NCBI RefSeq assembly: GCF_030464885.1
Contig: NZ_JALPRJ010000008.1
Coordinates: 111,131-175,130 of the forward strand
Origin: Caballeronia sp. SEWSISQ10-4 2
GTDB taxonomy: Bacteria > Pseudomonadota > Gammaproteobacteria > Burkholderiales > Burkholderiaceae
Length of the DNA stretch: 64,000 nt
Reading direction: 5' to 3'
This document shows, piece by piece, positions 30,623 through 40,320 of this stretch; within the stretch, counting starts at the first letter, position 1; every line of letters begins with the position of its first letter. Made by a program: the position numbers and the translations under genes. The notes beneath the pieces were generated by a model. That model searched no databases. It saw nothing but the letters and a program-made list of their open reading frames with translations, and was not told the DNA's origin.

Positions 30623-32338
30623 TTAGCCGTTCTGGCCGTCGAGCTTGGCCTTCAACAGCGCGCCAAGGTTCGTCGTGCCGGTAGCAGCCGTGCTCGAGTC
30701 AGCCGAAGCCAGACCACGGATCGCTTCCTGCTGTTCAGCCGAATCCTTGGCCTTGATCGACAGGTTGATGCCACGCGACTTGCGATCGATGTTGATGATC
30801 ATCGCGTTGACCTTGTCGCCTTCCTTCAGCACGTTGCGAGCATCTTCCACGCGGTCCTGAGCGATTTCCGAGGCGCGCAGATAACCCTCCACGTCCGCCG
30901 TCAACGTCACGACTGCGCCCTTCGCGTCAACCGACTTGACCACGCCGTCAACCGTCGCGCCCTTGTCGTTCATTGCCACGAAGTTGCTGAACGGATCGCC
31001 TTCGAGTTGCTTGATACCCAGCGAAATGCGTTCCTTCTCGACGTCGATACCCAGAACGATAGCCTGGACTTCGTCGCCCTTCTTGTACTTGCGAACAGCT
31101 TCTTCGCCCGTTTCGCTCCATGACAGGTCCGAGAGGTGAACCAGACCGTCGATGCCGCCCGGCAAACCGATGAACACGCCGAAGTCGGTGATCGACTTGA
31201 TGGCGCCTTCCAGCTTGTCGCCCTTCTTGAAGTTGCGGCTGAAGTCGTCCCACGGGTTCGGCTTGCACTGCTTCATGCCGAGGCTGATACGGCGGCGGTC
31301 TTCGTCGATTTCGAGAACCATGACTTCGACTTCGTCGCCCAGCTGCACAACCTTCGACGGTGCAACGTTCTTGTTCGTCCAGTCCATTTCCGACACGTGA
31401 ACCAGGCCCTCGATGCCCGATTCCACTTCGACGAATGCGCCGTAGTCGGTGATGTTGGTGACCTTACCGAACAGGCGCGTGCCCGACGGGTAACGGCGGG
31501 AAATGCCTTCCCACGGATCGTCGCCGAGTTGCTTGATACCCAGCGAAACGCGGTTCTTCTCTTGGTCGAACTTGAGGATCTTCGCGGTCACTTCCTGGCC
31601 AACCGACAGCACTTCGCTCGGGTGACGCACACGACGCCATGCGATGTCCGTGATGTGCAGCAGGCCGTCGATACCGCCGAGGTCCACGAATGCGCCGTAG
31701 TCCGTGATGTTCTTGACCACGCCTTCCACGATCGCGCCTTCCTTCAGCGTTTCGAGCAGCTTTGCGCGCTCTTCGCCTTGGGTGGCTTCGATCACAGCGC
31801 GGCGCGACAACACGACGTTGTTACGCTTGCGGTCAAGCTTGATCACGCGGAATTCGAGGGTCTTGCCTTCGTACGGCGTGGTGTCCTTGACCGGACGCGT
31901 GTCAACCAGCGAACCCGGCAGGAACGCGCGGATGCCGTTGACCATGACGGTCATGCCGCCCTTGACCTTGCCCGTGATCGTGCCGGTCACGAGTTCGTTG
32001 TTGTCGAGCGCTTTTTCCAGCGACAGCCACGAAGCCAGACGCTTCGCTTTGTCGCGCGACAGGATGGTGTCGCCATAACCGTTTTCCAGGGCGTCGATAG
32101 CCACGGAAACAAAGTCGCCCGCCTGCACTTCTACCTCGCCCGCGTCGTTCAGGAATTCTTCGAGCGGGATGTAGGCTTCGGACTTGAGACCAGCGTTGAC
32201 GACCACGAAATTGTGGTCGACGCGCACGACTTCGGCGGAAATGACTTCACCCGCACGCATGTCCTGCTTGGTCAGCGACTCTTCGAACAGAGCCGCAAAA
32301 GATTCGGTAATCGGGGTAGATGTTTGCAGGTCGGACAT
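30623..32338 (-). CDS. rpsA: 30S ribosomal protein bS1
   Basis: A 571-residue protein with six S1 RNA-binding repeats; repeated [24 protein letters not shown] units are visible ([60 protein letters not shown]). bS1 helps mRNAs bind the 30S subunit. The ATG at 32338 begins [20 protein letters not shown]; an open frame continues 27 codons upstream without homology. The 180-bp leader after cmk contains hairpins, fitting the autoregulated leader known for rpsA. Confidence 0.97.
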   Translation of the reverse strand: MSDLQTSTPITESFAALFEESLTKQDMRAGEVISAEVVRVDHNFVVVNAGLKSEAYIPLEEFLNDAGEVEVQAGDFVSVAIDALENGYGDTILSRDKAKRLASWLSLEKALDNNELVTGTITGKVKGGMTVMVNGIRAFLPGSLVDTRPVKDTTPYEGKTLEFRVIKLDRKRNNVVLSRRAVIEATQGEERAKLLETLKEGAIVEGVVKNITDYGAFVDLGGIDGLLHITDIAWRRVRHPSEVLSVGQEVTAKILKFDQEKNRVSLGIKQLGDDPWEGISRRYPSGTRLFGKVTNITDYGAFVEVESGIEGLVHVSEMDWTNKNVAPSKVVQLGDEVEVMVLEIDEDRRRISLGMKQCKPNPWDDFSRNFKKGDKLEGAIKSITDFGVFIGLPGGIDGLVHLSDLSWSETGEEAVRKYKKGDEVQAIVLGIDVEKERISLGIKQLEGDPFSNFVAMNDKGATVDGVVKSVDAKGAVVTLTADVEGYLRASEIAQDRVEDARNVLKEGDKVNAMIINIDRKSRGINLSIKAKDSAEQQEAIRGLASADSSTAATGTTNLGALLKAKLDGQNG

Positions 32339-32440
32339 AAAAATCGATAGTTGCGCAGCTGCTTCGCGATGCCTGCCCGAATCAGTTCGGGCCGATGGCA
32401 AAAAAGGCGAGCGCCACACGGGGTTGAGGGGTTAAAACAC

Positions 32441-32461
32441 GCTCCATGTTTCTCATGGAGC
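32441..32461 (-). promoter_or_regulatory. Hairpin in the cmk-rpsA intergenic region
   Basis: GCTCCATG/CATGGAGC with a 5-nt loop, followed on the minus strand by GTGTTTTAA. It may be a weak terminator or part of the rpsA leader. A second stem (AAAGCCG/CGGCTTT) lies at about 32472-32493. Confidence 0.45.
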
Positions 32462-32517
32462 TCCAAAGCAAAGCCGCCAAACGTCGGCTTTTTGCAACAA
32501 ACTACACGTGAATTGCG

Positions 32518-33192
32518 CTAAACCAAATGAAACCAACCGATGATCTGATCGACAGCCTGGTCGACAGATAACCCGGAGGTGTCCAGCGTCTTCGCGTCCG
32601 CTGCGGGCTTGAGCGGTGCGGCCACACGGTTACTGTCCCGTGCGTCACGCTCGCGCAAATCTCTCAGCAAGTCTTCCATATTAGCAGAAAAGCCTTTTTG
32701 TATCAATTGCTTATGCCGCCGGGCAGCCCGCGCTTCAACGCTGGCCGTGAGAAACACCTTGAGCGTTGCATCGGGGAAAATAACGGTGCCCATGTCGCGG
32801 CCGTCGGCAACGAGGCCCGGAGGCTTGCGGAACGCCCGCTGGCGGGCAATCAGCGCTGTCCTGACCTGGGCGTGGACCGCGATTGCGGAGGCGCGATTGC
32901 CGGTTTCCTCGGCGCGAATTTCCGTCGATACATCCACGCCGTCGAGCTGCGCCAGGCCTTCCCGGAACGTGATGTGAAGGTCTGCGACAAGCTCGGCGAG
33001 CGCGTCGCCGTCGTCGGGTTCGATGTTGTAGCGCGCGCTCGCAAGCGCCGTCAGCCTGTACAACGCGCCGCTATCGAGTAAGTGGAAACCTAGCGTGGCC
33101 GCGACAACCGCGGCGACCGTGCCTTTGCCCGAAGCCGTCGGGCCGTCGATAGTGATAACCGGAGTCTGGTGAAAGGGACGAGCGTGTTTCAT
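32518..33192 (-). CDS. cmk: Cytidylate kinase
   Basis: A 224-residue nucleoside monophosphate kinase with the P-loop [20 protein letters not shown] (about residues 17-36) and the Cmk-specific [20 protein letters not shown]. It phosphorylates CMP and dCMP. It precedes rpsA as in most proteobacteria and follows aroA by 76 bp. Confidence 0.96.
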   Translation of the reverse strand: MKHARPFHQTPVITIDGPTASGKGTVAAVVAATLGFHLLDSGALYRLTALASARYNIEPDDGDALAELVADLHITFREGLAQLDGVDVSTEIRAEETGNRASAIAVHAQVRTALIARQRAFRKPPGLVADGRDMGTVIFPDATLKVFLTASVEARAARRHKQLIQKGFSANMEDLLRDLRERDARDSNRVAAPLKPAADAKTLDTSGLSVDQAVDQIIGWFHLV

Positions 33193-33268
33193 CGGAGACG
33201 TCCGGATCGGCGGGCGGCTGCACGCGGGGTCGGGGCTTTCATCGTTACATTTATATTAGTCATGGTCG

Positions 33269-34573
33269 TCACGCCTTCGCGAGCTTTGTAAATTGCTCGA
33301 AGTAATCCGGGAAGGTCTTGCCGACACACTTCGGGTCGTTGATGCGCACCGGCACGCCGCCCAGGCTCACGAGCGAGAAACACATCGCCATGCGATGGTC
33401 GTCGTAGGTATCGATGGCTGCGTTCGGCGTAAGTTGACCCGGTGGCGTCACCACGAGGTAATCCGCACCCTCTTCCACCGTCGCGCCGACCTTGCGCAGC
33501 TCAGTGGCCATCGCGGCGATCCGGTCCGTCTCCTTCACGCGCCAGCTAGCGATATTGCGCAGCGTGGTCGTGCCCGTGGCGAACAGCGCGGCGACGGCAA
33601 TCGTCATCGCCGCGTCGGGAATCAGGTTGAAATCCATGTCGATGGCCATCAGTTTGCCGTCCTCGGACTCCACGCCGCGCACTTCTATCCAGTCGTCGCC
33701 GAGCATCACGTTGGCGCCCATGCGGATCAGCGCATCGGCGAAGTTCACGTCGCCCTGGATGCTCGCGCGGCCGACGCCTTCCACTCGTAGTGGTCCGCCG
33801 CCGAGCGCACCCGCCGCGAGGAAGTAGGACGCCGACGACGCGTCGCCCTCCACCGCGATCGTCCCCGGCGACGCGTAGCGCGCGCCAGCGGGCAACGTGA
33901 AGCTCTTCCAGCCATCGCGCTCGACGATCATGCCGAAACGCTCCATCAGCTTGATCGTGATGTCGATGTATGGCTTCGAGATCAGCTCGCCATCCACTTG
34001 CACGATGATCGGGCCGCGCGTGCTCTGCGCCAGCGGCAAGCTCATCAGCAACGCCGTCAGGAACTGGCTGGAGACATCGCCGCGAACACGGATCGGCTGA
34101 TCGACGGCAATCTCGGCCGGATGAATGCGCAGCGGCGGAAAACCGTCGCTCGCCTCGTAATCGATCCGCGCGCCGATCTGCCGCAAGCCATCGACGAGAT
34201 CGCCGATCGGCCGTTCATGCATGCGCGGCACACCGTGCACACGATATTCACCGCCGTTCAGCGCCAACGCGGCGGTGAGCGGACGCACTGCCGTTCCTGC
34301 GTTGCCAAGAAAAAGCTCCGCCGATTTCACCGGGAAACCGCCGCCCGTGCCTTTAACGACACATCGCTCGGCGTCGTTCTTCACTTCGACGCCGAGCTTG
34401 TCGAGCGCGGCGAGCATCACGCGGGTGTCGTCGGAATCGAGCAGATTTGTAATCACCGTTTCGCCCTCAGCCAGTGCGGCGAGCAGCAAAACACGGTTAG
34501 AAATACTCTTCGATCCGGGTAGCCGGACCGTGCCGGATGCACGTGAAAAAGGTCCGAGATCGAGGTGTTCCAT
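33269..34573 (-). CDS. aroA: 3-phosphoshikimate 1-carboxyvinyltransferase (EPSP synthase)
   Basis: A 434-residue enzyme of the shikimate pathway, joining PEP and shikimate 3-phosphate. The substrate motifs [40 protein letters not shown] and [17 protein letters not shown] C terminus ([13 protein letters not shown]) are visible. GNAGTAxRP marks a class I, glyphosate-sensitive enzyme. It follows tyrA by 31 bp in the aromatic operon. Confidence 0.96.
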   Translation of the reverse strand: MEHLDLGPFSRASGTVRLPGSKSISNRVLLLAALAEGETVITNLLDSDDTRVMLAALDKLGVEVKNDAERCVVKGTGGGFPVKSAELFLGNAGTAVRPLTAALALNGGEYRVHGVPRMHERPIGDLVDGLRQIGARIDYEASDGFPPLRIHPAEIAVDQPIRVRGDVSSQFLTALLMSLPLAQSTRGPIIVQVDGELISKPYIDITIKLMERFGMIVERDGWKSFTLPAGARYASPGTIAVEGDASSASYFLAAGALGGGPLRVEGVGRASIQGDVNFADALIRMGANVMLGDDWIEVRGVESEDGKLMAIDMDFNLIPDAAMTIAVAALFATGTTTLRNIASWRVKETDRIAAMATELRKVGATVEEGADYLVVTPPGQLTPNAAIDTYDDHRMAMCFSLVSLGGVPVRINDPKCVGKTFPDYFEQFTKLAKA

Positions 34574-34604
34574 GGGTCAAGTCCAGTTAGTCAGGTCCAG
34601 CCAG

Positions 34605-35528
34605 CTATTGTGTGGAATCATCGGCGGCTTTGATCGCGCCGCCTTGTTGCCAAACGCTACGCGCGGTGCGCGAGCGTTCGAATGCGGCTTCGAGCGCAGC
34701 GCCGTCGGAGGCATCTATAGCCTCGCGAAAACGCGCAAGCACCTTGGTATAGGCATCGATTTCAGTCAGCAGCGCCGCCCGGTTCGCGATACACACGTCG
34801 CGCCACATTTCCGGGCTCGACGCCGCGATGCGCGTGAAATCGCGAAAACCCCCGGCTGCGAACGAGAACTTTAGCGCGGCGTCCGGCGCTTGCAGAATCT
34901 GCTCGACGAGCGCAAACGACAACACGTGCGGCAAATGGCTCACCGAGGCGAACACGCCGTCATGCTGCTGCGCGCTCATTCGATGCACGCTCGCGCCAGT
35001 CGCAAGCCACATCGCGGCGACCCGCTCCACCGACTCCGGCGTGTTCTCCGGCAACGGACACAGCACTACATTTCGATCGACGTAGAGATCGGGCAATGCG
35101 GCATCGACACCGCTCGATTCGCGCCCGGCAATCGGGTGCCCCGGCACGAACTGCGCAGCGCGATCGCCGAGCGCCGCACGCGCTGCCGCGACGGCGTCAT
35201 TTTTTGTGCTGCCGGCATCGGTGACGATAGTGCGTGCGTCGAGAAACGGCGCGATCCGCCGCAGCAACGGTTCCGTTTGCGCGACAGGAGCTGCGATCAG
35301 CACGAAATCGGCATCACTCAGCGCATGCTCGAGCGCTCGGTCATCGTCGAGAAGCACGGCCGAATCGATCACGCCGAGTTCCAGCGCGCGTTCGACAGAC
35401 TTCATCGAACGCCCGACGCCTACGACCTCGCCGGCCGCACCTGCGCGTTCACGCAAAGCGCGCGCGAGCGATCCGCCGATCAGGCCGACGCCGAAAATCA
35501 CGAGTTTATTGAATGAGAACGCGGCCAC
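34605..35528 (-). CDS. tyrA: Prephenate dehydrogenase
   Basis: About 307 residues from a GTG at 35528 (VAAFSFNKLVIFGVGLIGGS), carrying the NAD fold and the PDH motif FVPGHPIAGRESSGVDAALP. It converts prephenate to 4-hydroxyphenylpyruvate for tyrosine. The start is unsettled: the in-frame ATG at 35621 would read through two hairpins just after hisC, while the GTG lies 11 bp after a T-run terminator and has almost no ribosome binding site. Confidence 0.9.
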   Translation of the reverse strand: MAAFSFNKLVIFGVGLIGGSLARALRERAGAAGEVVGVGRSMKSVERALELGVIDSAVLLDDDRALEHALSDADFVLIAAPVAQTEPLLRRIAPFLDARTIVTDAGSTKNDAVAAARAALGDRAAQFVPGHPIAGRESSGVDAALPDLYVDRNVVLCPLPENTPESVERVAAMWLATGASVHRMSAQQHDGVFASVSHLPHVLSFALVEQILQAPDAALKFSFAAGGFRDFTRIAASSPEMWRDVCIANRAALLTEIDAYTKVLARFREAIDASDGAALEAAFERSRTARSVWQQGGAIKAADDSTQ

Positions 35529-35539
35529 GAGACATCGAT

Positions 35540-35560
35540 AAAAACGCGCCTTTCGGCGCG
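35540..35560 (-). terminator. Terminator-like hairpin just upstream of tyrA
   Basis: On the minus strand CGCGCC-GAAA-GGCGCG is followed by TTTTT and ends 11 bp before the tyrA GTG. A second stem, GCTCGGGCTTT/AAAGCCCGAGC (about 35580-35608), lies between it and the hisC stop. It may end hisC transcripts or attenuate tyrA. Confidence 0.7.
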
Positions 35561-35617
35561 AGGGGTGAGCAATCGAACGAGCTCGGGCTTTATCTAAAAA
35601 AGCCCGAGCGAAACCAA

Positions 35618-36733
35618 TCAAGCCGTAGCCGACAGCGCCTTTTCAAGCGCTGCGATAAATGCTTCGTTTTCTTGCGGCAAGCCAATCGTGATACGCAGCC
35701 ATGGAAACAAGCCATAGTTGGCAACCGGCCGCACGATCACGCCTTGCTTGAGCAATTCGAGGTTCACGCGTTGTCCGGCGGCGTCGTCATGACCCACGCG
35801 CACCATCACGAAGTTGCCGTGCGATGGTACATATTCCAGACCGAGTTTGTCGAAGGCTTCAGTCAGGCGGCGATAACCCGCCGCATTGATCTCTGCGCTC
35901 TTCGCGAGAAACGCGGTGTCCTTCAACGCGGCAATCGCAGCGGCTTGCGCCAGCGAATTGACGTTGAACGGCTGACGCAGGCGATTGAGCAGATCGGTCA
36001 GTTCCGGCTGCGCGATGGCAAAGCCCACGCGCAATCCGGCTAGCCCAAACGCCTTCGAAAATGTCCGCGACACGAGCAGATTCGGATAACGGCGCACCCA
36101 GTCGATGGAATCGTAGCGCTTGTCCTTCGCCAGATATTCCGTGTACGCCTCGTCGAGCACGATCGCCACGTGCCGCGGCACGCGCGCGATGAACGCCTCG
36201 AGCGCCGGGCCTTCGATAAATGTGCCCGTCGGATTATTCGGATTCGCAACGAACACGAGACGCGTGTCGTCGGCGATGCTCTGAAGCATCGCATCGAGAT
36301 CGTGACCGTATTTCACGGCCGGCACGACGATCGCACGCGCGCCCAAACCCTGTGTAGCGAGTGCATACACGGCGAACGAATACTGCGAATAGACAATCGA
36401 CTGGCCCTTCTCGACGAACGCATGCGCGGCGATTTCGAGGATGTCGTTGCTGCCGTTGCCGAGCGTGACCCATTCGGGCGGCACGCCATAACGCTCGCTT
36501 AGCGCGGCCTTCAAATCGAAACCGTTCGAGTCCGGATAACGGCCGAGTTCCGCCACGGCTTGCGCCATCGCGAGCTTGGCGGATTCAGGCATGCCGAGCG
36601 GATTTTCATTCGACGCGAGCTTCACGATGTCCGCTTCGTTCAGTCCGAATTCACGCGCCACTTCCGAGATGGGCTTGCCGGCAATATAAGGCGCGATCGC
36701 GCGCACGTAGGAAGGGCCGAATTGCGATGTCAT
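35618..36733 (-). CDS. hisC: Histidinol-phosphate aminotransferase (HisC2 position)
   Basis: A 371-residue PLP aminotransferase with the lysine motif SRTFSKAFGLAGLRVGFAIA, NPNNPTG, and LASNENPLGMPESAKLAMAQ at the N terminus. In the pheA-hisC-tyrA context this paralogue is usually credited with aromatic amino acid transamination as well as or instead of histidine synthesis. GGAG lies seven bases before the ATG. That ribosome binding site directly abuts the end of the HEARO element upstream. Confidence 0.92.
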   Translation of the reverse strand: MTSQFGPSYVRAIAPYIAGKPISEVAREFGLNEADIVKLASNENPLGMPESAKLAMAQAVAELGRYPDSNGFDLKAALSERYGVPPEWVTLGNGSNDILEIAAHAFVEKGQSIVYSQYSFAVYALATQGLGARAIVVPAVKYGHDLDAMLQSIADDTRLVFVANPNNPTGTFIEGPALEAFIARVPRHVAIVLDEAYTEYLAKDKRYDSIDWVRRYPNLLVSRTFSKAFGLAGLRVGFAIAQPELTDLLNRLRQPFNVNSLAQAAAIAALKDTAFLAKSAEINAAGYRRLTEAFDKLGLEYVPSHGNFVMVRVGHDDAAGQRVNLELLKQGVIVRPVANYGLFPWLRITIGLPQENEAFIAALEKALSATA

Positions 36734-36746
36734 CAGGGTCTCCGTG

Positions 36747-37134
36747 AAACCCCGGACTTCAGGCCGGGGAGGTAAGGAGACGGTTTTAACTCCGTCTCGT
36801 TAAATAGGTGACGGGCTTTCCACCCATCAGGGTCTTGCGACTCTGCCCGTAAGGGCCTAGTAACGCAGTCTTGCGACTCGCTCCCCTCGACAATGTTGTG
36901 CACCGGCATTTCGTCCCGATCCGTTTCGTACTTACCCTGTCGCTTGCCTGCAACCGGGACTTCCAGTGCCGGGGACTGAGGAAGCATCCCAGGGTGGGTC
37001 TTGAACCTATGCACAACGTAGCGCCCGCCCTACTCGGCAATGAAGTCCGGATTAAGCCATCCGGAGCGCTTAGTCTGGTCAACCCGAGCTCGCGGTATTC
37101 TGCAAGCTCCGCCATTCAGGGCGGGGTAGTTGAC
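36747..37134 (-). ncRNA. HEARO / IscB-type omega-RNA, stand-alone (no IscB gene)
   Basis: On the minus strand a structured region of about 388 nt begins with GTCAAC (37134-37129), which pairs with GTTGAC (37083-37078) to close a two-hairpin 5' domain. A TCCGGAT/ATCCGGA hairpin follows, then the core CACCCTGGGAT...CTCAGTCCCCGGCACTG (about 36962-36998). This core matches the characterised IscB omega-RNA of the HEARO class, which I recall as CACCCUGGGA...CCCAGUCCCCGGAACUG. The 3' part has stems GAGACGG/CCGTCTC and CCCCGG/CCGGGG. In IscB systems the guide is the sequence immediately 5' of the RNA, here 37135-37150 in the pheA-distal spacer. The frame where IscB should start is occupied by hisC, so no nuclease gene is present. 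Confidence 0.85.
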
Positions 37135-37164
37135 GTTTTCTCCAGCGTTTTTAAAGGGCTCAAC

Positions 37165-38247
37165 TCAACGAGCGCGCGGATACGAGCCGAGGATCTTGAG
37201 GAACTCCGCTTTTTTACCCAGTTCTTCGAGCGCGGCGGTGACCGGCGCGTCGTCGCGATGTCCTTCCACGTCGATATAAAAGTAGTATTCCCACGTGCCC
37301 ACGCGCGCAGGACGCGATTCAAAACGTGTCATCGATACCCCGTGACGCGCGAGCGGCTCCAGCAATTTCAGCAACGCGCCCGGCTCGTTCGCCACCGACA
37401 CGATCAGCGACGTCTGGTCGTAGCCGCTTACGCCCGTACGCTCTTTGCCGATCATCACGAAGCGCGTGCGGTTGTGCGGGTCGTCCTGGATCAGCGCGCT
37501 CACCACGCCGAGGCCGTAGTGCGTGGCCGCCCGATCGCCCGCGATAGCCGCAATAGTCGGATCGCCAACGGCAAGGCGCGCCGCTTCCGCGTTGCTCGAT
37601 ACCGCCTGGCGTGCAAGCGTAGGCGCGTTCGCGGTGAGCCAGTGCTGGCATTGCGCGAGGGCTTGCGGATGCGCGAACACGCGCGTGACGCCATTGAGCG
37701 TGCCGGATGCGGTGAGCAAATTGTGGTGGATCGGCAACGCCAGCTCGCCGCTGATCACGAGCGACGTTTGCAGCAACAAATCGAGCGTGCGCGATACGGC
37801 GCCTTCTGCGGAATTCTCGACCGGCACGACGCCGAATTCGGCGGCGCCGGCCTCAACCGAGCGAAACACTTCATCGATGGAAGGACACGGCACACCTTCG
37901 ATGGAATGTCCGAAATACTCGAACATCGCCTGCTCGCTGTAGGTGCCGACCGGACCGAGATACGCCGCGCGCAGCGTCTGTTCCAGCGCGCGGCTCGCGG
38001 CCATGATCTCGCGCCAGATCGAGCTGATGTGATCTGCCCCAAGCGGGCCTTCGCTCATCTCCTGAAGCCGCGCGATAACCTGCATCTCGCGCTCGGGACG
38101 AAACACCGGCGCGTTGAAATGCTTCTTCACCTCGCCCACTTCGAGCGCCACGGCGGCACGCTGGTTCAGCAGCGCGATGAGCTGCGCGTCGAGCGCATCG
38201 ATGCGTTCGCGCAGCGGTATGAGTCGTGAATTAAGGTCGTCGTCCAT
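37165..38247 (-). CDS. pheA: Bifunctional chorismate mutase/prephenate dehydratase (P-protein)
   Basis: A 360-residue protein: chorismate mutase domain (residues 1-90, LIPLRERIDALDAQLIALLN), prephenate dehydratase domain (from YLGPVGTYSEQAMFEYFGHS), and a C-terminal ACT domain with the phenylalanine-binding motif MTRFESRPARVGTWEYYFYI. It makes phenylpyruvate, feedback-inhibited by phenylalanine. The ATG at 38247 (MDDDLNSRLIPL) is the family start; an ATG at 38280 is also in frame. The HEARO element begins 30 bp after its stop. Confidence 0.95.
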   Translation of the reverse strand: MDDDLNSRLIPLRERIDALDAQLIALLNQRAAVALEVGEVKKHFNAPVFRPEREMQVIARLQEMSEGPLGADHISSIWREIMAASRALEQTLRAAYLGPVGTYSEQAMFEYFGHSIEGVPCPSIDEVFRSVEAGAAEFGVVPVENSAEGAVSRTLDLLLQTSLVISGELALPIHHNLLTASGTLNGVTRVFAHPQALAQCQHWLTANAPTLARQAVSSNAEAARLAVGDPTIAAIAGDRAATHYGLGVVSALIQDDPHNRTRFVMIGKERTGVSGYDQTSLIVSVANEPGALLKLLEPLARHGVSMTRFESRPARVGTWEYYFYIDVEGHRDDAPVTAALEELGKKAEFLKILGSYPRAR

Positions 38248-38312
38248 GCGTTGTATGAGATGAGTCGATCCGGCTTGCATGCAAGCATCGGATTGGGAGG
38301 CGAGGCCTGGGC

Positions 38313-39395
38313 TCAGGCACTGGCCTGCTCGAATTCCTTCATATACCCAACGAGCGTCTTCACCGCTTCGAGCGGCACCGCGTTATAGATGGACGCGCGC
38401 ATGCCGCCGACCGACTTGTGGCCTTTCAGCTGCAGCAGGCCGCGCGCTTTCGCGCCGGCCAGGAATGCTTCGTTGCGGGATTCGTCGGCGAGAAAGAACG
38501 GTACGTTCATCCTTGAGCGCGACTGGCGCTCGACTTTGTTCAGATAGAAACCGCTGGCGTCGATGGTGTCGTAGAGCAGCGTCGACTTCTCGATGCTGCG
38601 AGCTTCCATCGCCTCCAGGCCGCCCTGTTTTTTCAGCCACTTGAACACGAGGCCTGCGATGTAGATCGCGTACGTTGGCGGCGTGTTGTACATGGAATTG
38701 TTCTCGGCGACGGTCTTCCATTCGAACGCCGACGGGCAGATGGCAAGCGCCCGGTCGAGCAGATCTTCGCGCACGATCACGACCGTCACGCCCGCCATGC
38801 CGATGTTCTTCTGCGCGCCGCCAAACAGCACGCCGTATTTCGCGATGTCCATTGGGCGGGAAAGAATGTGCGACGACGCATCGGCCACCAGCGGAATCGC
38901 ACCGAGATCGGGAATCTCGAAGGTCTCTACACCGTCGATGGTTTCGTTCGTGCAGATATGGACGTAGGCGGGGTCGTCCGAAAGATGCCACTCGTCGACC
39001 TTCGGCACGTGCGTAAAACCCTGCGCCGTCTTGCCGTTTGCGGCGATGTGCGGCGTGCCGTACTTCTGCGCTTCCTTGAACGATTTCTGCGACCACGAAC
39101 CGGTCACGACAAAGTCCGCGGTTTTACGCGCGCCGAGCATGTTCAGCGGCACGATCGCGTTCTCACCGATGCCTCCGCCCTGCAGGAACAAGATCCTGTG
39201 CGACGCGGGCACTTTCAGCAGGTCGCGAAGGTCGGTGAGCGCGGCTTCATGTATCGACATGAATTCAGCCCCGCGATGACTCATTTCCATCACGCTCATG
39301 CCGCTGCCGTGCCAGTCGAGCATTTCGTCGGCGGCTTGACGGAGTACGTCCTCGGGCATTGCTGCAGGACCAGCGGAGAAATTGAACACGCGCAT
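38313..39395 (-). CDS. serC: Phosphoserine aminotransferase
   Basis: A 360-residue PLP enzyme starting [20 protein letters not shown], with the PLP lysine in [20 protein letters not shown]. It makes phosphoserine for serine and also acts in pyridoxine synthesis. It heads serC-pheA-hisC-tyrA-aroA-cmk-rpsA-ihfB. The frame is open for 45 further codons upstream but these overlap a terminator-like hairpin. Confidence 0.96.
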   Translation of the reverse strand: MRVFNFSAGPAAMPEDVLRQAADEMLDWHGSGMSVMEMSHRGAEFMSIHEAALTDLRDLLKVPASHRILFLQGGGIGENAIVPLNMLGARKTADFVVTGSWSQKSFKEAQKYGTPHIAANGKTAQGFTHVPKVDEWHLSDDPAYVHICTNETIDGVETFEIPDLGAIPLVADASSHILSRPMDIAKYGVLFGGAQKNIGMAGVTVVIVREDLLDRALAICPSAFEWKTVAENNSMYNTPPTYAIYIAGLVFKWLKKQGGLEAMEARSIEKSTLLYDTIDASGFYLNKVERQSRSRMNVPFFLADESRNEAFLAGAKARGLLQLKGHKSVGGMRASIYNAVPLEAVKTLVGYMKEFEQASA

Positions 39396-39472
39396 CTGAT
39401 AAACACCCCGAAAAGCCGGACGCACTGGGAGAGCGCCGACGAGAAAAGCTGAATAACGCCTGAACCGCGCCA

Positions 39473-39516
39473 CGAAAAACAAATGGCTGTTTGCGTCTGA
39501 ACGCAAACAGCCATTA
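39473..39516 (-). terminator. Long hairpin terminator after the DUF2059 gene
   Basis: AATGGCTGTTTGCGT/ACGCAAACAGCCATT is a perfect 15-bp stem with a 4-nt loop (39482-39515), followed on the minus strand by TGTTTTTC. It separates the gyrA-DUF2059 unit from serC. Confidence 0.75.
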
Positions 39517-39595
39517 TCGCACCGTCCCATAAACCCGCCAAACTACAGCCGCGTGCTTCAGCCACATGAGCGGCGGCGGGTTTCGACAGCCTGGC

Positions 39596-40201
39596 TTACT
39601 TGCCCGGCTTGACAGAAGCCACTTCCTTGTCCGCTTGCGCGCGGGTGGCCTTGATCGATTGCGGCATGTACTTCTGCATCAGACCGTTCACCACGTCACG
39701 ACCAACCTGGTCCTGAACCTGGATGAACTTGCGACCCGTAGGGCTCTTGTAGAACGTCGTCAGGTCTTTGATTTCAGCCGTCGTGTAGTACTTCGCGTAC
39801 GCGTCGTACTGTGCCTGCATGGCGTCCTGACGGAACGAGTCGGTCGCGAAGACCTGACCAGCGGAATCCACCAGCTTCGGTACCGTGTCCTTCTGGAGCT
39901 GAGGAACGGCCGCTTGCTTCTGCTTGTCGTTCAGGGTCTTGTTCTCGCTCAAAGCGTCGGACAGGATGGCCGGAACCAGTTGCTTCGACTGCATTTGTGC
40001 ACTGTTACCAATGGCGCCGACGAGCTTTTGCGCGTCGATTGCATCCAGCAGGTCCTTGATCGCAGCTTGCTTCGCCGGATCCGGTGCCGCTGTGGCTGCA
40101 TCTGCAGCCGGCGTCGTCGCTTGGCTCTGGAGCGATTGAGCCGATGCGAAAGCCGGTACCAAAGCAGCCAGCAACATCCATTGTTTAAACTGTTTTTGCA
40201 T
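39596..40201 (-). CDS. DUF2059 domain-containing exported protein
   Basis: A 201-residue protein with a signal peptide (KQWMLLAALVPAFASA) and a DUF2059 domain in the C-terminal half (YDAYAKYYTTAEIKDLTTFY, KSPTGRKFIQVQDQVGRDVV). The family is periplasmic and of unknown function. Two ATGs are adjacent; GGGAG is five bases before the second (40201), which I use. It lies between gyrA and serC, a conserved Burkholderia neighbourhood. Confidence 0.85.
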   Translation of the reverse strand: MQKQFKQWMLLAALVPAFASAQSLQSQATTPAADAATAAPDPAKQAAIKDLLDAIDAQKLVGAIGNSAQMQSKQLVPAILSDALSENKTLNDKQKQAAVPQLQKDTVPKLVDSAGQVFATDSFRQDAMQAQYDAYAKYYTTAEIKDLTTFYKSPTGRKFIQVQDQVGRDVVNGLMQKYMPQSIKATRAQADKEVASVKPGK

Positions 40202-40320
40202 CATTACTCCCTTAAAAAATTTTCGTTTCCATCGCGGCGCAACTCGGCATGTGCTCAAGTCGCGCAGCTTATCCACTCAAGCTTTCAGGAACAGAACAGG
40301 CGCCGGTCGCGAATAATCGG

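Noticed and set aside
36747..36775. End of an IS200/IS605 TnpB element
   Set aside because: The CCGGGG terminal hairpin resembles such ends, but the CACCCTGGGAT...CAGTCCCCGG core belongs to the HEARO/IscB class and no TnpB sequence is present.
36786..37115. Open frames on the minus strand across the pheA-hisC spacer (about 109 and 93 codons)
   Set aside because: Their sequences match no protein family and coincide with the conserved RNA core and stems, so they are chance frames in a structured RNA rather than an IscB or TnpB remnant.
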